Positions 1 through 5,690 of a DNA stretch of 6,830 bases are shown piece after piece (positions within the stretch are counted from its first letter, which is position 1; every line of letters starts with the position of its first letter). The stretch is taken from positions 1 through 6,830 of the forward strand of contig CALGCE010000010.1 of the NCBI GenBank assembly GCA_937884625.1, given 5' to 3'. A program made the position numbers and the translations under genes. Below the pieces are notes generated by a model. It ran no database searches, was not told the origin of the DNA, and was given only the letters and a program-made list of their open reading frames with translations. Source of the DNA: an uncultured Clostridia bacterium. Lineage in GTDB: Bacteria; Bacillota; Clostridia; Oscillospirales; Acutalibacteraceae.

Positions 1-144
1 TTTTTCTAATAAAGCTTTTAATGTTTCACGAATATTAGCAAAGTGACGCTCATAGTCAGAAAACAAAATGGTATGATTTTCATCAAGAACTGCGATTTTT
101 ACAGTGGTTGAACCAATATCTATTCCCATATATAATTTGTTCAT
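1..144 (-). CDS. 2-hydroxyacyl-CoA dehydratase activase-type ATPase, 5' part only
   Basis: The minus-strand frame opens with ATG at 144-142 and runs off the left edge after 48 codons. The product begins MNKLYMGIDIGSTTVKIAV. GIDIGSTTVK is the phosphate-1 loop of the ASKHA (actin/Hsp70-like) fold used by the BadF/BcrA/HgdC family of activases. In that family the ATPase carries a [4Fe-4S] cluster and drives an ATP-dependent electron into a 2-hydroxyacyl-CoA dehydratase. The following SDYERHFANIRETL stretch resembles the N-terminus of the very long (about 1,400 aa) clostridial proteins that fuse activase and dehydratase-like regions; that assignment is from memory of the family. The cluster-binding cysteines would lie outside the window. 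An AGGTGAT ribosome binding site (148-154) supports the start. It is divergent from the NRPS operon and has no evident functional link to it. GC content is about 31%, lower than the genes to the right. Confidence 0.8.
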   Translation of the reverse strand, partial: MNKLYMGIDIGSTTVKIAVLDENHTILFSDYERHFANIRETLKALLEK

Positions 145-147
145 TTT

Positions 148-154
148 ATCACCT
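148..154 (-). promoter_or_regulatory. Ribosome binding site of the activase gene
   Basis: On the minus strand AGGTGAT lies 3 nt before the ATG at 144 (AGGTG is 5 nt away). This makes 144 the clear start over the internal ATG five codons later. Confidence 0.7.
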
Positions 155-160
155 AGTATG

Positions 161-193
161 ATTATATATTATTTAAACAGTAAAAAATGTCGA
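161..193 (-). promoter_or_regulatory. Candidate promoter for the activase gene
   Basis: On the minus strand TCGACA (193-188) is followed after 16 nt by TAATAT (171-166), with an overlapping TATAAT at 166-161. This resembles a sigma-A promoter with a weak -35 box, about 20 nt before the gene. The region is very AT-rich, so chance matches are common. Confidence 0.3.
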
Positions 194-217
194 ATTATTT
201 TGCATAATGTATTCTAT

Positions 218-245
218 TTGTATACATATTTTTAGTGTTTATTAT
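218..245 (+). promoter_or_regulatory. Weak alternative plus-strand promoter
   Basis: TTGTAT (218-223) and TATTAT (240-245) are separated by 16 nt. This is a possible sigma-A promoter pointing to the NRPS operon, but a poorer candidate than the extended -10 at 272-280. The AT-rich background makes it uncertain. Confidence 0.2.
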
Positions 246-252
246 GAGAGAA

Positions 253-264
253 TATTTGCAAATA
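253..264. promoter_or_regulatory. 12-bp perfect palindrome, possible operator
   Basis: TATTTGCAAATA is its own reverse complement. It covers the place where a -35 box would sit for the TGATATAAT promoter at 272-280, a typical position for a repressor operator. No regulator is visible in the window, and a second copy was not found near the other promoters. Confidence 0.35.
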
Positions 265-271
265 CTATTTT

Positions 272-280
272 TGATATAAT
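272..280 (+). promoter_or_regulatory. Extended -10 promoter upstream of the NRPS operon
   Basis: TGATATAAT matches the extended -10 consensus TGnTATAAT exactly. The -35 position at 17-nt spacing (252-257, ATATTT) is poor, which extended -10 promoters tolerate. Transcription would start near 287, almost exactly where the NRPS reading frame becomes open, leaving no room for a normal leader and start codon. The promoter may therefore have belonged to another gene before the junction discussed in the findings. Confidence 0.45.
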
Positions 281-287
281 AAAATAA

Positions 288-392
288 AAGGCGCTATATT
301 ACGGCGTCGGCTTTGCATCTCCCGAGGAAATAGATACCTATAATATTTTAAATGACAGCGACGTAAGTACAGAAGATATATACTGCCACCGT
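288..392 (+). other. In-frame coding sequence upstream of the NRPS start (remnant of a longer NRPS)
   Basis: The frame of the NRPS is open from 288, after the TAA at 285-287. It reads a peptide with ASPEEIDTYNILNDSDVS and then YCHRLFERYALLQPEKTAV. This is the usual linker between a condensation domain and an adenylation domain, where 'EE...iLNd...hxLFExq...PekxAV' is the family pattern. The segment is therefore real NRPS protein sequence, not leader. Its 35 codons contain no ATG, GTG or TTG before 393. A GAGGAA at 324-329 looks like a ribosome binding site but is not followed by a start codon at a useful distance. I infer that the gene once extended, or still extends, further upstream, with a condensation domain. 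Confidence 0.7.
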
Positions 393-3344
393 TTGTTTGA
401 GCGTTATGCCCTCTTACAACCCGAAAAGACCGCTGTTATTGCCGCAGGAGAGACGATAAGTTACGGCGAACTTAATAAAAAAGCCAATATAATGGCAAAC
501 GCTTTAATAGATTTGGGAGTAGGTAAAGAGAGTATAATCGGTCTTGTTTTGGATAGAACAAAAGAGGTAATGATTACCGAACTTGCAATACTAAAAGCAG
601 GCGGTGCATTCCTGCCTATGATACCCACCTACCCCGATGAGCGTATAGATTTTTGTCTTACTAATGCCGAAAGTCCGTTTGTTATTACAACAAACAGTAT
701 AAAAGAACAAAAGACACAACTTTTTGCAGAGCAAAAACCTTATAAAACCGTTACGGTAGAGCAATTGCTTAAAGGCAATAATACCGAAAATCCAAACGTA
801 GATATTACACCCGACCAACTTGCATACTGTATTTATACGTCAGGCTCAACGGGAACGCCAAAAGGTGTTATGATTGAGCATCATAATTTCTCAAACTTCG
901 TACAAACCGATATACTGCCACTTGACTATTATCAGAATGACGGTTGTGACGGCTCGGCTTTGGCAACGAGTTCCATATCATTTGATATGTCGCTTTATGA
1001 ACTGTACTTACCGCTTTGTACGGGCAAAACACTCTGCATTGCAACAGAAGACGAATTCCACAATCCTCTTGCCCTTAAAGATTTGATGATACAAAACAAG
1101 GTACAGATGATGGTATGTACACCGTCATTTATGAACAATATGGTAAGTATGCCCGAATTTTTACCTGCACTTAAAAATTTAAGGTCGATAGTAGTAGGTG
1201 CGGAGGCTTTCCCGTCGGCACTTTACACTACGCTTAGGAATGTAGTACCACAGTTGCAGATAATAAACGGTTACGGACCTACCGAATGTACTATATGCTG
1301 TTCTACAAAGGAATTGCATAGCACAGAAGGTATTACAATAGGCAGACCGCCAGGTAATATGAAGATGTTTGTCGTTGATAAGTTCGGCAACGTACTGCCA
1401 ACCTACGGCGTAGGAGAACTTATTATCTGCGGCAAAGGTGTAGGCAGAGGATATGTAAAACTCCCCGAAAAGAATAAGGCAATGTTTTATAATTTAAGAA
1501 CATTCCCTGCTTACCACAGCGGTGACCTTGTACGTCTTAACGGAAATGCGGAAATTGAGTTCGGCGGAAGAATAGACAATCAGGTAAAACTTCGTGGTTT
1601 TCGTATAGAACTTGACGAAATAGAAAAGGTAATGTGCAGTTATACCGCTGTAAAGCAGAGTAAAGTTTTAGTCCGCAATAACGGTACGGAAGACTACCTT
1701 GCAGGTTTCTTTACGGCAGAAAGCGAGGTAAATATTGACGAATTGACCGCTTATATGAAGTCACGTCTTACCTACTATATGGTACCTGCCGTTATGATGC
1801 AACTTAAACAGATGCCTCTTACCCCCAACGGTAAGATAGATAAAAACGGCTTCCCCGAAGTAAAGCAGACTTCGGTAAGAAAAGCAGGCAGACGTGCACC
1901 TAAAAAGTCATTGGAGCAACGCCTTTGCGAGATATTTGCAAGTACGCTTAATATGGAAGAAATTTATGCAGATGATAACTTCTTTGAACTCGGCGGCACA
2001 TCGCTTACTGCGTCAAAGGTAACGATGGTGCTTATGTCGGAAAATATCGAGGTTAAGTACGGGGATATTTTTGACAACCCCACACCCGAACTTTTAGCAC
2101 AGTTTATAGAAAAACGTGATAACAAAGCCGATAACGATAGTAGCGAAAACAAAACTTCCGACAGCACTACAACCCGTGAAACATTAAAGTATAATATGGT
2201 AAAATATGCACCCGAAGTAACAAGGGAAGATTTAGGCGATATACTTCTTACAGGTGCGGTAGGTTTCTTAGGTATTCACGTACTAAACGAACTTTTAAGC
2301 ACGGAAAAGGGACATATATACTGTCTTGTAAGAAAGGGCAGTTATGAAAGTGCCGAAATACGCCTAAAAACTATGCTTATTTACTATTTCAGTGACGGTT
2401 TTGCCGATGCTCTTAAAAACCGTATTACCGTAATTGATGCCGATATTACAGACGACGGTTTTGCCGATACACTTAAAAATATTAACTTTGATACGGCAAT
2501 TAACTGTGCCGCCTGTGTCAAGCACTTCTCCGACACCGATATTTTACAAAGAATTAATGTTCACGGTGTTGAAAACTTGATTTTACTTTGCAAAGAAAAG
2601 AATGCAAGGCTTATACAGATTTCCACCGTTTCGGTACCGGGTATTCATACAAAGGAGAGTTATGAAAAGCAAATCCGTATGCACGAAAACGAGTTGTTTG
2701 TAATAGACGATATGTCTAATAAGTACGGAATTTCAAAGTATAAAGCGGAACTTTGTATGTTTGATGCCATTGATAACGGTCTTAAAGGCAAGGTAATCCG
2801 TGTAGGCAACCTTATGGGACGTCACAGTGACGGCGAATTTCAGGCAAATATGGAAACCAATATGTTTATGAGCGGTATAAGAGGTTTTGCGGTAATGGGT
2901 AAATATCCGATAAGCCATATGACCGACCCTATGCGTTTTTCTCCTGTTGACTGCACCGCAAAAGCGATAGTTTTGCTCTCGGGTACGAACGATAAATTTA
3001 CCGCATTTAACTGCGATAACCGTTACGGATTTGACGAAATGAAGATAATTGATGCCTGCAACCGCAACGGCATTACGATACTTCCCGAAAAGGACGAGAT
3101 TTATTATGAGGAGTTTAGAAACAAACTCGGCGAGGACGGTGTAAATGCCCGTCTTAACGGTCTTGCCGCATACGATATTAAGGATGCCCACGCAGTAGAT
3201 ACCGACAATCTGTTTACCACCAATATACTTTACCGTATCGGATTTTCTTGGCCACTCGTAGACGATACCTATTTAGACCGTGCAATTAATAGTATTATGA
3301 CACTCGATTATTTTAATGTTGATGATATTGAGGAAGATATTTAA
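393..3344 (+). CDS. NRPS terminal module: adenylation, carrier and thioester reductase domains (5' end uncertain)
   Basis: This enzyme activates an amino acid with ATP, loads it on a phosphopantetheine arm and releases the bound acyl chain reductively. Residue numbers count from the TTG at 393. The adenylation domain (about 1-490) has all core motifs: ISYGEL (A1), LKAGGAFLP (A2), YTSGSTGTPKG (A3, 148-158), NGYGPTE (A5, 292-298), SGDL (A7), GRIDNQVKLRGFRIEL (A8) and NGK with Lys481 (A10). The carrier domain (about 505-575) has LGGTS with Ser537 as the pantetheine site. After a hydrophilic Ser/Thr/Asp/Asn linker (576-600) comes an extended SDR-type reductase (about 615-983) with TGAVGFLG (620-627), Thr745, Tyr778 and Lys782 (YGISK). 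No condensation or thioesterase domain is present. The TTG start has no ribosome binding site and lies inside a conserved linker, so it is probably not the true start. The stop is followed after 1 nt by the next gene. The product is probably an aldehyde or alcohol; the substrate is not certain. Confidence 0.9.
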   Translation: MFERYALLQPEKTAVIAAGETISYGELNKKANIMANALIDLGVGKESIIGLVLDRTKEVMITELAILKAGGAFLPMIPTYPDERIDFCLTNAESPFVITTNSIKEQKTQLFAEQKPYKTVTVEQLLKGNNTENPNVDITPDQLAYCIYTSGSTGTPKGVMIEHHNFSNFVQTDILPLDYYQNDGCDGSALATSSISFDMSLYELYLPLCTGKTLCIATEDEFHNPLALKDLMIQNKVQMMVCTPSFMNNMVSMPEFLPALKNLRSIVVGAEAFPSALYTTLRNVVPQLQIINGYGPTECTICCSTKELHSTEGITIGRPPGNMKMFVVDKFGNVLPTYGVGELIICGKGVGRGYVKLPEKNKAMFYNLRTFPAYHSGDLVRLNGNAEIEFGGRIDNQVKLRGFRIELDEIEKVMCSYTAVKQSKVLVRNNGTEDYLAGFFTAESEVNIDELTAYMKSRLTYYMVPAVMMQLKQMPLTPNGKIDKNGFPEVKQTSVRKAGRRAPKKSLEQRLCEIFASTLNMEEIYADDNFFELGGTSLTASKVTMVLMSENIEVKYGDIFDNPTPELLAQFIEKRDNKADNDSSENKTSDSTTTRETLKYNMVKYAPEVTREDLGDILLTGAVGFLGIHVLNELLSTEKGHIYCLVRKGSYESAEIRLKTMLIYYFSDGFADALKNRITVIDADITDDGFADTLKNINFDTAINCAACVKHFSDTDILQRINVHGVENLILLCKEKNARLIQISTVSVPGIHTKESYEKQIRMHENELFVIDDMSNKYGISKYKAELCMFDAIDNGLKGKVIRVGNLMGRHSDGEFQANMETNMFMSGIRGFAVMGKYPISHMTDPMRFSPVDCTAKAIVLLSGTNDKFTAFNCDNRYGFDEMKIIDACNRNGITILPEKDEIYYEEFRNKLGEDGVNARLNGLAAYDIKDAHAVDTDNLFTTNILYRIGFSWPLVDDTYLDRAINSIMTLDYFNVDDIEEDI
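3331..3336 (+). promoter_or_regulatory. Ribosome binding site of the phosphatase gene, inside the NRPS 3' end
   Basis: AGGAAG lies 9 nt before the ATG at 3346. It decides for 3346 over the in-frame ATG at 3316, which lacks such a site and would overlap the NRPS by 29 nt. Its position within the upstream gene suggests translational coupling. Confidence 0.6.
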
Positions 3345-3345
3345 T

Positions 3346-5325
3346 ATGAGAAAAAAAGTTATGAAACGCTCGGTTGCAATAAAGGTCACGCATCATACAT
3401 CGTTTGTTTTACTTGTTGCACTTGCAATTTTGTTTGTAGTTTCGTTTTTGTATGTAATGCAGTCAACGATTTCAAAAAACAGAAGGTATGCTCAGGCTGT
3501 GGCAACCATCTACTCCGATATTGTGGCTTATGAATCGGGCAAAGACGGTGTTCCCGTTGATGTAGAACATCCGCAGAATGCTATTTTTTACGGAGATTAT
3601 GCCTGTCGGTGGTACGGTATTGATTATGCGTATATATATGTACCCGACATCGAGAAAAACACCGTTACCTATATCTGTTTTTCTGCAAAGGACGATAACC
3701 CCAAAAAGCCAAACGATTATTTGACGGGATATACTTTAAAACGCACTATAAGTGACGAAGAACTTGCGATTATAAACGGCAAGAAGGTTTTCGGGAATAT
3801 ATCACAGAAAAACCAATTCGGTCATCAGATGACAACCTTTATACGAACAGAAGACACTTTTGGGAATGTAAGTATAGCAGGTGTCAGTATTGATTATTCC
3901 AATATGTTTAAGCAGATAGCAAGGGTATTTTCAATTATTGCTCTGATTATTGTTGTGGTAATAATAGGGGTTAACTACGGTGTTTATCTCATAGTCAAAA
4001 AGAGGGTATCAAAACCCGCACAGATAATAAGCAAGAGTATGAACGACTTTATTACCGACGGTAAACGCACCGATAAAAAACTCGAAATCGGCACCGACGA
4101 TGAATTTGCTATGATTTCGACTGCTTTTAACAGTATGACCGACGATATTGACAACTATATTAAAAATATCAACAGTCTTACACGACAGCAGGAACACCAG
4201 AATGCCGAACTTCAAATTGCAGCGGGAATACAGAAAGGCTTTTTGCCGAAAGAACACATCATAGCACCCAACTACGAATTGCGTGCCGTTATGACACCTG
4301 CAAAAAACGTAGGCGGAGATTTGTATGATTATGTTCCGCTTGACGACCACCGTGTTTTAGCCGTTATTGCCGATGTATCGGGCAAAGGTGTGTCCGCCGC
4401 CATGTTTATGGCGGTAACGCTTATGTTAATCCGTCAGTTTGCAAAACTAGACTTATCGCCCTGTGAAATTTTATGCAGAACAAATAATACCCTTGCCGAA
4501 AACAATTCGGCTTTGCTCTTTGCAACGGCACTTGTCGGTATTTATGACAGTAATACCAAAGAGTTTACCTATTCAAATGCAGGGCATAATCTTCCGTATG
4601 TTGTAAGCGACAGTATAAGAACACTTAAAGCAACTTGCGGTACACCGTTAGGTTTATTTGAAAATGAAGAATATACCGAGCAAACCGAACAACTGAAAAC
4701 AGGGGATACGCTGTTTCTTTATACCGACGGTGTCAATGAGGCAATTAATCAAAATAACGAGTTTTACGGCGAAGAGCGTCTTGAAAGTCAACTTGTCAAT
4801 TTCAGAACTTCCCATGCGGAAAATCTTGTGTCTTATGTTAATAACGCTCTATGTGAGTATGTGGGTAAGGCGGAGCAGTACGACGATATTACAATGCTTA
4901 CCCTTACGGTTAAGGATACCACCGAATTGTTGCTTGACCTTGATATAAATGAACTTTCGAGAATAAAGCAGGCTATTCTCACGGTACCCCTGCCACGCAC
5001 ACAGCAGTTAAACCTATGCCTTGCGGCAGAGGAATGCTTTGTAAATATCTGCTCTTATGCGTTCCCCGACGGTGTACCGCAGGGAGAAAAGGTACGGTTT
5101 ACCTTTGCTGTGTCGGATAGGGTTATGATACGCTTCCGTGACGGCGGGATAGAGTTTAATCCGCTTGAAAACATATGTGTTCCCGAAGACTACGACCTTG
5201 ATACTAAAATAGGCGGTCTTGGTAAGTTTATAGCAGTATCAAATGTTGACGATATTAAGTACAGTTATGAAAACGGTAAAAATATATTAACCCTTACTAA
5301 ATATTTCGAGGAGGAAAACAAATGA
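3346..5325 (+). CDS. Membrane sensor SpoIIE/RsbU-type Ser phosphatase fused to an RsbW-like kinase domain
   Basis: The 659-aa protein has a short basic N-terminus and a membrane helix (about 18-40). An extracytoplasmic sensor region follows (about 41-190, single-Cache-like by size and position), then a second helix (about 192-216). Next come a HAMP-like linker (217-272, ending DDEFAMISTAFNSM) and a probable coiled coil (272-295). The PP2C/SpoIIE phosphatase domain (about 298-522) has metal-site motifs GGDLYD (Asp325), ADVSGKG (Asp343), NAGHN, YTDGVNEA (Asp461) and DDIT. The C-terminal HATPase domain (about 525-655) has an N-box with Glu563 and Asn567, RDGGIEFNP (598-606) and GGLGKFI (623-629). 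In partner switching the phosphatase dephosphorylates a STAS antagonist, while the kinase phosphorylates it or binds a sigma factor. The STAS gene overlaps its stop, so it is the likely substrate. Domain calls are firm; ligand and output are unknown. Confidence 0.92.
   Translation: MRKKVMKRSVAIKVTHHTSFVLLVALAILFVVSFLYVMQSTISKNRRYAQAVATIYSDIVAYESGKDGVPVDVEHPQNAIFYGDYACRWYGIDYAYIYVPDIEKNTVTYICFSAKDDNPKKPNDYLTGYTLKRTISDEELAIINGKKVFGNISQKNQFGHQMTTFIRTEDTFGNVSIAGVSIDYSNMFKQIARVFSIIALIIVVVIIGVNYGVYLIVKKRVSKPAQIISKSMNDFITDGKRTDKKLEIGTDDEFAMISTAFNSMTDDIDNYIKNINSLTRQQEHQNAELQIAAGIQKGFLPKEHIIAPNYELRAVMTPAKNVGGDLYDYVPLDDHRVLAVIADVSGKGVSAAMFMAVTLMLIRQFAKLDLSPCEILCRTNNTLAENNSALLFATALVGIYDSNTKEFTYSNAGHNLPYVVSDSIRTLKATCGTPLGLFENEEYTEQTEQLKTGDTLFLYTDGVNEAINQNNEFYGEERLESQLVNFRTSHAENLVSYVNNALCEYVGKAEQYDDITMLTLTVKDTTELLLDLDINELSRIKQAILTVPLPRTQQLNLCLAAEECFVNICSYAFPDGVPQGEKVRFTFAVSDRVMIRFRDGGIEFNPLENICVPEDYDLDTKIGGLGKFIAVSNVDDIKYSYENGKNILTLTKYFEEENK
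5308..5314 (+). promoter_or_regulatory. Ribosome binding site of the STAS gene
   Basis: GAGGAGG, 7 nt before the ATG at 5322, is a near-perfect Shine-Dalgarno sequence within the last codons of the phosphatase gene. With the ATGA stop/start overlap it indicates coupled translation and probably high STAS production relative to the membrane sensor. Confidence 0.75.
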
Positions 5326-5624
5326 ATATCACAACAGAAAATAATGACGGAAAGATTACGATTAAACTTGACGGGTGGTTAGATACGATTTCTGCCCCCG
5401 CCCTTGGTGAGGAAGTAGAAAAAATAAAGGATACGTCGGCAATTATACTTGACTTCGATAAGGTTGAGTATATTGCATCATCAGGGCTTCGTCAGGTTGT
5501 ATCATGTCACAGAAAGGCAAAGGAATTGGGTGCCGATTTTTGTGTAATTAACGTATGTAATGAAATTATGAGTATTTTTAAACTCACAAGCCTTGATAAA
5601 AAAATCAATATAACCGAGAAATAA
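5322..5624 (+). CDS. STAS-domain anti-sigma factor antagonist
   Basis: The 100-aa protein is a single STAS domain of the SpoIIAA/RsbV type, of normal family length. It opens with a beta-rich segment (KITIKLDGWLDTISAP), followed by ILDFDKVEYIASSGLRQVV. The IASSGL loop (51-56) holds the Ser (53 or 54) that RsbW-type kinases phosphorylate and SpoIIE/RsbU phosphatases dephosphorylate. The dephosphorylated form would bind the anti-sigma kinase and free its partner. Position 52 is Ala where SpoIIAA-like proteins usually have Asp. The start overlaps the phosphatase stop as ATGA, so the two proteins are almost certainly partners. Which sigma factor or other target is controlled is not visible here. 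The final NITEK tail is short and there is no extra domain. Confidence 0.9.
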   Translation: MNITTENNDGKITIKLDGWLDTISAPALGEEVEKIKDTSAIILDFDKVEYIASSGLRQVVSCHRKAKELGADFCVINVCNEIMSIFKLTSLDKKINITEK

Positions 5625-5631
5625 GTTTTTC

Positions 5632-5660
5632 TTGTAAAAGTGATAATAATATGGTAAAAT
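5632..5660 (+). promoter_or_regulatory. Promoter of the symporter gene
   Basis: TTGTAA (5632-5637) and TAAAAT (5655-5660) are separated by exactly 17 nt, with TGG just before the -10 box giving an extended -10. It starts 8 nt after the STAS stop and points at the symporter gene, with transcription expected near 5667. This suggests the symporter is transcribed separately from the NRPS/signalling operon, although no strong terminator separates them. Confidence 0.55.
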
Positions 5661-5675
5661 ATGTTATATTTTTTT

Positions 5676-5681
5676 GAGGAG
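5676..5681 (+). promoter_or_regulatory. Ribosome binding site of the symporter gene
   Basis: GAGGAG lies 9 nt before the ATG at 5691 and fixes this start. Confidence 0.65.
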
Positions 5682-5690
5682 AGCAAATAA

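Noticed and set aside
219..226. TGTATACA 8-bp palindrome
   Set aside because: It is too short and expected by chance in this AT-rich spacer; no second copy was noted.
2733..3191. 152-codon minus-strand open frame opposite the NRPS reductase domain
   Set aside because: It lies wholly inside a well-supported coding region and has no family motif.
3316..3345. Ten-codon longer N-terminus of the phosphatase starting at ATG 3316
   Set aside because: It has no ribosome binding site and overlaps the NRPS end; AGGAAG at 3331-3336 serves the ATG at 3346.
5593..5608. Inverted repeat TTGAT...ATCAA at the end of the STAS gene
   Set aside because: It is a 5-bp AT-rich stem inside coding sequence with no following T-run, so it is not a terminator.
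5657..5675. AAATAT-GTT-ATATTT followed by T residues, resembling a terminator
   Set aside because: The stem is pure A/T and too weak, and it overlaps the -10 box and start region of the symporter promoter.
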